Shown here piece by piece: positions 40,405-50,736 of a DNA stretch of 64,000 nucleotides. Source of the DNA: Chrysomallon squamiferum (taxonomy: Eukaryota; Mollusca; Gastropoda; Neomphalida; Peltospiridae); the NCBI GenBank assembly GCA_012295275.1, contig CM022671.1:29084750-29148749 (forward strand), written 5' to 3'. The notes below the pieces were generated by a model. The model was not told where the DNA came from. It saw nothing but the letters and a program-made list of their open reading frames with translations, and did not search any database. Each line of letters begins with the position of its first letter. Position 1 is the stretch's first letter. The position numbers were made by a program, and so were the translations under genes.

Positions 40405-40494
<90 letters not shown>
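40405..40494. repeat. (CT)n microsatellite just downstream of DPH4
   Basis: A pure CT run of about 90 bases beginning about 60 bases after the DPH4 stop. Confidence 0.95.
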
Positions 40495-40496
<2 letters not shown>

Positions 40497-41108
40497 ATTA
40501 CAAAATACAGTAAACTTTAACCATATGGAATATACATATGATACATATAATATTATGCATATATATAATAGATAAATAAATCAAATGTGCGGTTTTCAAG
40601 CTTGTGCATTAATTCCTGTTTGTAATTGCCATTACTATGCAAACTTTTTGATTAATGAAATGTTATACTGAAGAGAAAGCAACGGATGATGTCCCGTTTA
40701 TAACTGATTAATAATTTTTAGTTGCTTTTATCTATGAAAGCAAAAAAATATTGTTATTGTTAAAAAATTATGTTTGCAGTGTCTGAGCTAAATAAGTTAC
40801 AAAGATACAAAACTTTTACAAAAAGCAGTGCATCCATGAAAAAAAGACGAAGAAAAGATAGTACTAAATTTATTGTAAGAGTATTATTTTTTTTTCTCCT
40901 GAGTGGCATGATAGTAAGAAAAATAAAAAAGCAAAAAGGTATTAAACGTGTTTATATAAAACTTGTTGTTGTTTTTTGTCGCATTTTTTTCAGTATTTTT
41001 GAATTAGGATATAAAAGTTTTATAATTAGAAATGCATTGGCTCGAGCTCTAAATATATTAAAATATTAGTATGACGCGATCACATAATTTAAACAAAAAA
41101 CTAATCAC

Positions 41109-41150
<42 letters not shown>

Positions 41151-41784
41151 TATATTTAAAAAAAAAAAAAAAAAAAATTTACAACATAAGAAGAAACATA
41201 ACTCTAACGGTGCCAAGTCACTATCCTAGAGGCCAATCACAATCTCACAGCTACTATCCAGAGTTACCTCCTTTACGTAACTGACAAACAAATTTTTAAG
41301 TATTAATTTTTGTTATATACTGATTTTGAGCTTGGACCACTGAACTTTTTATAATAACATATTTTCCGGTATGTATAATAAAAACATATTCAAGAAGATT
41401 TTTGTTTTAGTCATTTGTAGTTGTCGTTTAGGGACAGATCTTGATTCAAATTAATAATTCTCCCATCCGCTATCGAAACATCGTTCTTCGACGATTAGAA
41501 TAATTTGTTACTAATTAATATTTTAAACAGATTTTTTGTATAAAAACATTAAGAATATAAAGAAATGCTGAATTTTTGTTGTTTTTTAAAAATATTTTTG
41601 TTAAATTTTTATAAAAGTCGTATTTCAATTTTGTATTATAGACATTTTTCGCTCCATAGCATGATGAAAAGCTAAAAGAGTATAAGGGAGTGTTATAAAA
41701 TGGACTTCAGTTTTATTAAGAATTTCATTATCACAACTATAAACATAACTAAACAATTATTAAGCTTTTAATTATTTATTTATT

Positions 41785-41886
<102 letters not shown>

Positions 41887-42107
41887 TCATATTAAAAAAA
41901 CAAACAAATACGAAAACATCAAACAGAAAAAAAAAGAGAAAAAAATCATATAGAAAAGTGCCTAGATCACTCACAAATATACATGCACACATTCCCATCA
42001 AAATTGATATGAATCCCAAATGCAGTTTTCACCCATTCAGTATATCACAGCTAATTTCTCATTTTAAACGTAGGTATTTTTCTGTTGACTGAGTAACAGC
42101 TGTCCAA

Positions 42108-43267
42108 ATGGAGGATTCAGAGTTTCAACATCCTTCAGCTTCAAAAGCATTTGAAAATGTACAGAAGTCATATCAGAAAAAGTTATCACAAGTCCAAAAG
42201 ACCAAATCAAATTACATTCCAGGTATATATTTCTGCATTGTATTATATTTTCATTATTTAGAATATTTTTTTAAAACTACTAAATTATTATTGTTATGGT
42301 TGTTATTGCTACCAATTTATCAATAATTTATTCTGACGATAGGAATGAACTTTTTAATTAAAGAAAAATTTCAATTTTTTGTTATTCAAAAATATATATT
42401 TTAATGATCAGAATTAAATTTTAAAATATTAATTTTAATATTTCATAAATAAAAAAAATAAAAAAATATAAACTGAATATCTGCGTGTGTGTGTGTGTAT
42501 CTGGGACACAAAATTGAAAAATTTACAAGATACATACATACATGCATACACCTATACTTACATACATATATTTATTTACTGCAACATTACCACAGGACTA
42601 ACACCCCGGCCTTATGATCCTTCACCTTCTGAACCAGAACCAGCAGCACAGATGCCAGCTGCAAATGCTGAGCCAAAAACTGTTCCACAAGAACTTGTAC
42701 AGAATTTTCTGTCTGGTAAAAAACACCCAATCAGTTGTCTGATGGAATATGCTGCACTGATGAGGTACCAAGTGAAATTTCAAGAAGTTGCTGTGGACGT
42801 GTACTCTATATGTGCAAAATTTGCATCAATGTGTACAATGGATGGCGTGAATTACCCACAGGGAGTTGGCAAAACCAAAAAAGAAGCAAAGACAAATGCA
42901 GCCAAAATTGCATTTGCTATGGTTTTGGGCTTAAATCAAGATGAAATTGAAAATGAAGGTTTGTTATTTAAATTCTACTGAAACAAAAAAGAAGAAAAAT
43001 CGCCTAATGATTTTTGTATGCTTCAAGTCACAGTTTTATTTTGCTAATGGCAGTCAACCTTTGATAATAATAAAATGTAATTGTAACAAAATTAAGCCCA
43101 TTGGTTCATTCATGTGCTAGATGTGAACAGAAATGTAAAACAATTCTTCAGATTTAGGATATAGTGACTTTAAAACGATTTACTCAGTGTTATATGTCTA
43201 ATTTTTCAATTTTTTATTATTATTATTTTTAATTTATTTAGAATTTTTAAAATTATTATTACTACTT

Positions 43268-43298
<31 letters not shown>

Positions 43299-46200
43299 TT
43301 ATTTTAACTATTTTTGTCGTTTTGGTGCAAAACGTTGGTTTTATTTCATTAGACTTTCAATAAATTAATTTTTACAAAAAAAAAAGAATAAATAAATAAA
43401 TAAAAATAGGTATGTCCTGCCTATTTATTAAATCATTTTATTTCATGTATATGTAGATTTGTGCATGCAACACAGACACTGTATTTTCTTCTCTTGAAAA
43501 TTCAATTTATTTTTGCTTCTAAGATATATTTAACATAATGATTGAAATCCTCTATTTGCCCTTGTTTTTAATACACATTAATTTTCCATTATGATTTACA
43601 TTTGTTTCTGTAGAATCGGGAACATTTCAGTATGATGCTATGGGTAGAAGACTTTTTATTCCTACGGATGGAGTTTCCAAGCCAGTGGTTGCACACTCAG
43701 TCGTGATGCCTCAAGATATGCCAATGATGGCAGCTGCTCCAGAATCTCAAGAATACAATCCTGTAGTCCTGCTGCAGAATTTCTGTACCAGGTGCAGGAT
43801 TCCTTTTTCTATAACAGTTGAAGATGATATTGGACCTTATGGGTGAGTAGTTGTGTTCATGAATATTTTATTCTTTCTATGTTTCACTTCTTTTTATTGT
43901 TTTTCTTTCTTGTCTTTCCATATTTCTTCTTTCTTTTTTTTTATTCTTTTGTTTCTCTCTCTGTCTCTCATTCTCTCTTTTCTTTCTCTAAACTTTTTCT
44001 TTCCTTTGCTTTTCTGTACAGTAAATATTGTAAAAGACTGATTTATTCTGCTTATTTAGTTTCTACAAAAATTTATATCACAATTCTAAGTCAAAAGGTG
44101 TTCATAGTTATGACAAATATTTTTATGTGCAGAGGTGATGGAATTTTAGATGTACTGAAAGCATATTTAAATTTTTTTAAACTTTTAATACAATTATTTG
44201 TTTTATTTTATTTTTAGAATATTTAAGTAAAGTAACTCATTGGAACAGGTGAAAAGATTGGCTTTATTGATGACTTGTCTGAAAACATTTGAAATACTTT
44301 ATAATTATTCATAGCTTCAGGGGTATGTGCTGAGATCATGTTATAAGATATTCTTTATTATTACATGTAGATATTATGCCGAAGTTAAAGTTCGCAGTGA
44401 GAAACTTGTAGAAGTTTATGCTAAAACGAAAAAAGATGCAAAACGCCAGGCAGCTGAAGAAGCACTGGAAATACTCATGAAAACAGAAAAGGTGAAGTTA
44501 ACAGCAACTGTAATTAAAACTACTGCTAATATTTTCAAACAGAAAATTCTTTCTGCAGAACATAGTGGATCACGATGAAACTGAATGATAAGATAAATCC
44601 TCATTTAATGACGTATAAAAACCTTTTATGTTAACAGTTATCTCACTTGCCCCCTTCTCTCTCTCTGTCTCACTCTGTTTCTTTTTGTTTCTTTCTCTTA
44701 AAGAGGAAACCTGAATTTATGTATTATTATCTTTTGTTTTTGAGAAAGTCACTGCTTTTGTAACACAGTTGCAAATAATCTTTTAAATGCAAAAATGGAC
44801 ATGACATGGATTTTGATACTTAATTTACATGTCTCTATAATATAGTTTTATTAAATATTTTGCCTCCATTCAGATAAAACCTAAACATGCTGAGAACATT
44901 TGTTTTTTCAGATTGAGGTAGATGAAATGGCCAGCATGTCAGATCCAGATCGTATAGCCACACTGGCCTACAATAAACTGTTTGGATCTCTCGAAGTTGT
45001 GCCAGACCTTTATGCTATCAAGAAAACATTTGCTGCTTTTATTGTAAAGCACAGTATGTAGAAATTAACACCATTTTATGCTGATTCAAAGAATATTAAT
45101 TTTTAGAAAGTTAAAAAAAACAAAAAACCACAGAAGACAAATGATAACTTAATCTGCCTAGTATCTGAAAGTTTACATAAACAAATTATATGTAATAAAT
45201 GGTATCTTTTATTTATTTATTTACTTTTGTTTTGTTTTGTTTGTTTGTTTGTTTGTTTGTTTGTTTGTTTGTTGTTTTTGTTATTATTTTTAATTTTTAT
45301 CATCATTATTATATTATTATTATTATTATTTTTTTTTTATTTTTTATTACTTATTCCTAAAAAAAAAACACCCAAAAATAACTAATTTTATCTCATGTTA
45401 TTCTGAAGTACAGCACATAATTTATTAATTAACTGTACATTAAATTCTCACAGCGGAGACAGATTATGGAGAAGTCGTAGCATTTGGAACTGGAAACTGC
45501 AGTCTTTCATCAGAAAAATTAACTAACGACGGGCGATCTCTGTTAGACTGCACTGCTGTCACAATGGCTCACAGAGCTTTGTTGAAGTGGGTTGATTTCT
45601 TTATTCACTACTTCAGTTACATGTGTAACTTATGTCCCGAACAAGATTATTCATCATCCTGTATAATAATTTCATTACTCTTTAAGATTAGAACAAAAAA
45701 TATTTGTTATCCCCAGATCTTCTGTGATACAGATAGCTTTGGGTTAGTGATTAGATTGTTTTACAACTCTGTTTTATTGAAAGGTAGTTTAATTGTACAT
45801 CTTTTTGTTTTTGTTTAATGTTGTTAAATTTGTTAGAGTATCCACTGCAAGACATTAGAGCATATTACTGTATACAAATTTTAATCTTAATCTTAATCTT
45901 AATCATTTTAATTTTATTTTATTTTATTTTATTTTATTTTATTTTATTTTATTTTATTTTTGTTATTTTCAGATACTTTTACAAAGAAATGAAGAGGCAC
46001 TATGAAGGTGGAAAAGTTCTGTCAATATTTGCACCAGGGTCAGCACCAGACCATCTGCAGTTGAAAAAAGACACAACAATACATCTGTACCTCAGTGAGC
46101 CACCAGATGGAGATTATGGTCTGTTTGCTGACCAGTACGTTTCTAAACTGAAAACCTTCTTTCCTGATGTCTATTATAGCTTTTTTCATTAATAATACTT

Positions 46201-46568
46201 TTTATGATTTGGAGTAATTCATTTTGTTTTAACTATAATTCTATAAAGATAATATTGTTATTCTCCTAATATTTCGTTTCCTATTAACAAAATAATGTGT
46301 CTTGAAAGCCTCTTTTCATTTTTTTAAATTAATTAACAAACTTGTTTTAAAATCTTTTTCCCCTGAGTAGGACCCATTATATTTTGACTGGGAAAGAGAA
46401 AGAAGTGAACAAAATTGAGACTTCATACAGGGTTTCTTGAAAACAAATTTAAAAATAGATTTTTATCACAGTGACATATGTAATTCTGAAATATGAAATA
46501 CTTTTCAATGTAAATTTGGCTGGCACAAACTTGCAGATTTATTGATTGCTGTAAATATCTTCTTTTAC

Positions 46569-46609
<41 letters not shown>

Positions 46610-49600
46610 GGGTGAAAATAGAAATAACGTCATACTTTTAAAGTTTTCTTTACTTTTAAAATTATCATAACTTTGGATTAATTTTAAATGTGTAAATAAC
46701 CGTGATTACAAAAAATACATTTTCAGGCCATCGCCCAAGCTTAGTGCAGAAAATGAGGAACTGATAAAAAAAGGTGCACACTTTCCTTCATTTGAAAATG
46801 AGGCGAATGGATTTTTATGTGTAAAACATGATGATGGTGGGTATTAAAATTGTTAACAGTATTAAATGTAGTTTTACATATTTGTCAATTTTACTGGTTT
46901 TCTCTGTAATCTATTTAAAGCCAATTTGTTCAGGTTTTTTTCTTTCATGTCTGTGAATGTTGAAATCTTTTTACAAAGCTTACTAAACTCATCACTATAA
47001 AAACAGAGAATAAAAAAATAAAGAAAGTGCGCTTGAGTGAAATTTCAATTTTGTTAGTTAAGAATGCTTATATTAAATCATATTGCAGTAATATACTTAC
47101 ATCTCAGATGTCAAGGAACCACAAAAATTATTTTCATGTAAATGTTAGTTTAATTAATTACTGGTTAATATTAACTTTCATTCTGGGAGATGCCTGTGGC
47201 TGTACAGTAAAGATTTCACTAAGCCATGATAGCCCATGTTGTCATATTTTGGTCTGTATTTCTCTTTATGTGGCATGATACATATAAAAAAAAAATCTTT
47301 CACATTATCAGAACCCATAGATTTGTTTGATTACCAAAATAACCACTAACATTAAATGTTCTGAGCATCTGATTGTCAGTGATTGTGTTTCTTCAGGTCT
47401 GGCCACGGCAGTGACAGGAGATGAAAAACTGCTTCAAACTTTAGAGTCTTTACAATATGGAGAGGATGTCCTGATCATGTCAGCCAGTGATAAGATTTTA
47501 AAGTGGAACATTCTCGGACTACAGAGTGCAATATTTAGTCACTTCCTCGACCCAATTTACCTGTCTTCAATAACAGTTGGTATGTGTCTAAAGTACAGGT
47601 TGAGAATCCCTTATCCAAAATGCTTGGGAGCAGAAGTGTTTTAGATTTTGGAAAAAAGGAGATAGCCTGAGAATAGGATCTCAGTCTAAATAATGATTCC
47701 ATTTATATTTCATATAGGACTTGTACAAATGGTTTGCATAATTTGTTACATAATATTTATATTAATTTTGTGCATAAAATAAAGGTTGTATAGGCAAAAC
47801 AATCCAATAAATGTAAGTAATCATTATGGAGCATGCTGGAACTTTGGAAAGGGATTCTCAATCTATATAAATGTTTTCATTCATCTGTAAAATGATATTA
47901 ATAATTTTTTTTTTTTTTTCTATATTCTAATAACGTTTTCATAAATTACACCATTATTCAGTATTTAATTTTGTTCTTAAATTCACATTTTTTTCAGTTA
48001 AAGTATCATCTTTGGTGTTAAAAAAACAAATGTGAAACACTGTATTAAAAAAATATATTTGTTATTTTTGTCCTCTATTGTATCTTCTTTTTTTCATAAT
48101 ACTTGAACTAGAAACTTTTAAACAATTTACACATGTACTATTTTGCAATAAAGATTTAAAAAAAAAAAAAAAAAAAAAAAAATTAAATTAAAAAAAAAAC
48201 AATAAAGTTATTATATGTTTATTATGAACAGGCTCAAAGTTTGACCACGGCCACTTTTGTCGAGCAGTCTGTTGCCGAGTATACAATGTTTTAGAAGAAT
48301 CGTTGCCCCACCCCTACAAAATCAACCACCCCAGACTGAACCCAGTGAGTCTGCCCTTTAGTAGCATGTACCCTGATGGCACACACTCCACCTCTCTCTG
48401 TATCAATTGGTCAGATGGTGATGAACAGCTGGAGGTTATTGAGGGATTCTCAGGACGTGCAGCTCCAATGTAAGTGTTCCAGATTTGAACAGTGATTTTT
48501 CACTGCTAAAATTATTCCAGTTAGTGTCATAACACTGATATTAGTTTATCACTTTCATAAATAATATAGTAGTACCTGTTTTATTGTGACAACATCATAT
48601 TAGGGTGTGGCTTTAAGCAAACCGCGAATTTGTTGATACTACAAAACACTTTTGTTGTCTTTAAAAAAAACATCACTGACATATTAGCTGTCAGTTAAGA
48701 ACATAATTAGGACATTTACTTTACTTTAAATGGATTTAGTAAAAAGAACAAATGAATTGTATACATTTATATATTTTATTTTTAATGTAAAATGAATCAC
48801 TGATAAATCATAGTTTCAAATAGTTTGCTGGGTTATCAGGGGGTTTTTTTTAAAGTTTTTTACTGTTTCTCTTTAAATTTATTATTTATTTGTATTTTTT
48901 AAGTAAAGTATGTTAACATCAAACTTTTATTATTTTTTATTGTTTTTTTTTTTTTAATTTATGTATTTTCATTTTTGCATTTATTATAAAATTTAATATT
49001 CATATTTTATTATTTTGTTTTCATATTCAGTTCACTTTTTTTTTTGCATTTTCGCATTTATTTTTTTATCTGTCATCTATTATTCATTATTATGTTATTA
49101 ACCATTGTGTACTTACATCTTCATTCTACCACAGTAAACCTCGCCTAAGTCGTCAATGTCCGTAAGTCGTCGCCTTATCGGAAGTCTCGATTTTCTGTAA
49201 CGTTATATCCAATAAAATATCCCCGTCTAAGTCATCAAATCTAAGTCGTTACCTGACTGTTGGTCTCAAGTAACAAAAACCATAGTGAATTTCAAGCTCT
49301 AATTCGTCAATGGGAAATCCATCGAAACAGTCTGGCACAATTTATTCGCTGTCTTAAACTATTGGCATGGATGTAGACGGGCGCTGTGCGCAGACTATTG
49401 ATACGCACATGACTCGACTCGTGCATGGGCGTGTTGAATTAACATATTATTTTAGAAAGCGGCGCTCACGATAGTAACTGTTTCAGGGTAGGAAATGGCG
49501 ACTAGCGGAAAGAGAGGGCTAAATATCAGGATTTACATGGAGAAGTATGAAATAATTAAGTACTGTGAAGCCAGTCTTTGCGAGAGAAAGTGCCTGACGG

Positions 49601-50442
49601 CGGAGACATTCACGATTCCCCGCACAATATTAAATGAGGTAGTTTAATAAACAAACCTGAAGTCTTCGAAGCCATCGAGAATGGTAAGCATCCCGATTCA
49701 AGAAAAGGCGGTATGAAACGCATCAAGCACGTGACGTTTGAAGATGTCGACTCCGCGCTAATTGAATGGTTTCGACAAATGGATGCTGGATCAGAAATTA
49801 GTATCGATGGTGAAATACTTCTTTAAAAAGCACGAGACTTTGCTGAGCAGCTTGGTCACGAGGATTGTGAGAAACTGAAGTAGTTTGAATTGATCGTTTT
49901 AAGGAAAAGCGGGTGAATCTGGGGGTGTTAATACAGCAGTAGCTGAAGAATGGAAAAATCGAAGGACATTCTCCAGAACATGTGAACACCGATGAAAGCG
50001 GACTATTGTGGCTGCTTCTACAAGAAAAGACGCTAGGATAAGTCGTCACATTGCCTACTTACATCTACAAGTAGTCATATCTCTAAATCGTCAGAAAAAT
50101 CTTGGTCTTGAAAGTGATGACTTAGCTGAGGTCATTACTGTATTATCTTTTACGTATTTTCAATTTTCAACTTGTTGTTTTTTTTTTTTCCCCAGCTCTC
50201 CCAAAAAGACAGGCCCGTCGCTGGCAAGTCGATTGTGCAAAGCAGCATTCCTGGCTCGCTTCAGAGAACTGGCACCATTGTCTGAAAAGAAACACCTTCT
50301 GAAAGCTTCAACCTACTATGCAGCTAAACAGAGTTCTAAAAAATACCAAGCAGCCAAACATGCCTTCCGTGACCACTGTGTACAAGCAGGCATTGGTTGT
50401 TGGGTTGCTAAGCCTCATGTATTTGAAACCTTCAATAAATAA
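42108..50442 (+). CDS. ADAD/ADAR-family dsRNA-binding protein with inactive deaminase domain
   Basis: Eleven exons join in frame: 42108-42222, 42596-42958, 43614-43842, 44371-44491, 44912-45053, 45454-45586, 45973-46134, 46727-46836, 47397-47579, 48232-48469 and 50196-50442. They give 680 residues. dsRBD1 covers about 82-150 (HPISCLMEYAALM then YPQGVGKTKKEAKTNAAKIA) and dsRBD2 about 208-272 (NPVVLLQNFC then AKTKKDAKRQAAEEALEIL). The rest is the adenosine-deaminase fold of ADARs (EVVAFGTGNCSLSSEKLTND, DPIYLSSITVG). All expected zinc-site residues are changed: the His and Glu of CHAE are Thr357 and Val359, the Cys of PCGD is Asp413, and the second Cys is Ala488. RNA editing activity is therefore not expected. 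Vertebrate ADAD1/ADAD2 are germline dsRNA-binding proteins with a similarly dead domain. Lys491, Trp495, Lys653, Trp668 and Lys671 match inositol-hexakisphosphate-contacting positions of ADAR2. ADAD is my call over ADAR. Confidence 0.9.
45229..45344. repeat. (TTTG)n and TTA-rich tract, ADAD intron 5
   Basis: A (GTTT)n run of about 45 bases, then TTA triplets and T tracts, upstream of the exon at 45454. Confidence 0.88.
45880..45960. repeat. (CTTAAT)n and (TTTTA)n array, ADAD intron 6
   Basis: Four copies of a CTTAAT hexamer precede a (TTTTA)n pentamer run that ends 12 bases before the acceptor of the exon at 45973. Confidence 0.9.
47596..47865 (+). mobile_element. Non-autonomous Tigger-like MITE in ADAD intron 9
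   Basis: The left end CAGGTTGAGAATCCCTTATC and the reverse complement of the right end (TAGATTGAGAATCCCTTTCC) form terminal inverted repeats of about 20 bases. The element is flanked by TA on both sides, the target duplication of Tc1/mariner/pogo elements. It is 270 bases with no coding frame. It shares AGATAGCCTGAGAATA (47660-47675) and further blocks with the copy at 10505-10769. The terminal sequence resembles mammalian Tigger-type MITEs as I remember them. It begins 16 bases after the exon ending at 47579. Confidence 0.82.
49132..50140 (+). mobile_element. Decayed pogo/Tigger DNA transposon in the last ADAD intron
   Basis: The left end CAGTAAACCTCGCCTAAGTC and the reverse complement of the right end (CAGTAATGACCTCAGCTAAG) are imperfect terminal inverted repeats. 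The octamer TAAGTCGT and close variants recur near both ends (about 49146, 49162, 49242, 50038 and 50086), as expected of subterminal transposase sites. A TA follows the right end; the left target dinucleotide is blurred. The element is less AT-rich than its surroundings and carries transposase relics, described separately. Confidence 0.85.
49495..50040 (+). pseudogene. Tigger/pogo transposase pseudogene (CENP-B-like), internally deleted and frameshifted
   Basis: The frame starts MATSGKRGLNIRIYMEKYEI with a helix-turn-helix-like stretch, then stops. A shifted frame continues with KPEVFEAIENGKHP, KHVTFEDVDSALIEWFRQMD and, after another stop, KARDFAEQLGHED, typical of the CENP-B/Tigger DNA-binding half. 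Near 49984 NTDESGLL matches the first catalytic Asp block of the DDE domain. Most of the catalytic half is missing, so the protein is dead. Confidence 0.8.
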
Positions 50443-50670
50443 CATTTGAAAGATCGGTTCCAAAACGCTTTAAATCCATTTTCTTTGTTGTGAGAAAAAT
50501 GACTATTTCTTATTTGGAGAAGTGATACCAACAAACATATTTTTTCCTATTTTAATCTTTACCAAATAACTATTAAATCATAACAAGCTAAACAATATAA
50601 ATTCAGAACATGGTTTATTTTTTTGTTGTTTTTTTTATTATATTATTATTATTATTATTATTTCCAAAAA

Positions 50671-50736
<66 letters not shown>

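Noticed and set aside
40770-41069. 99-codon plus-strand frame, basic and hydrophobic
   Set aside because: AT-rich codons, no recognisable motif, and no splice or promoter context; such frames are expected by chance here.
50008-50442. 144-codon frame that looks like a complete small gene
   Set aside because: Its first 60 codons are transposon and intron sequence; the real coding part is the last ADAD exon from 50196.
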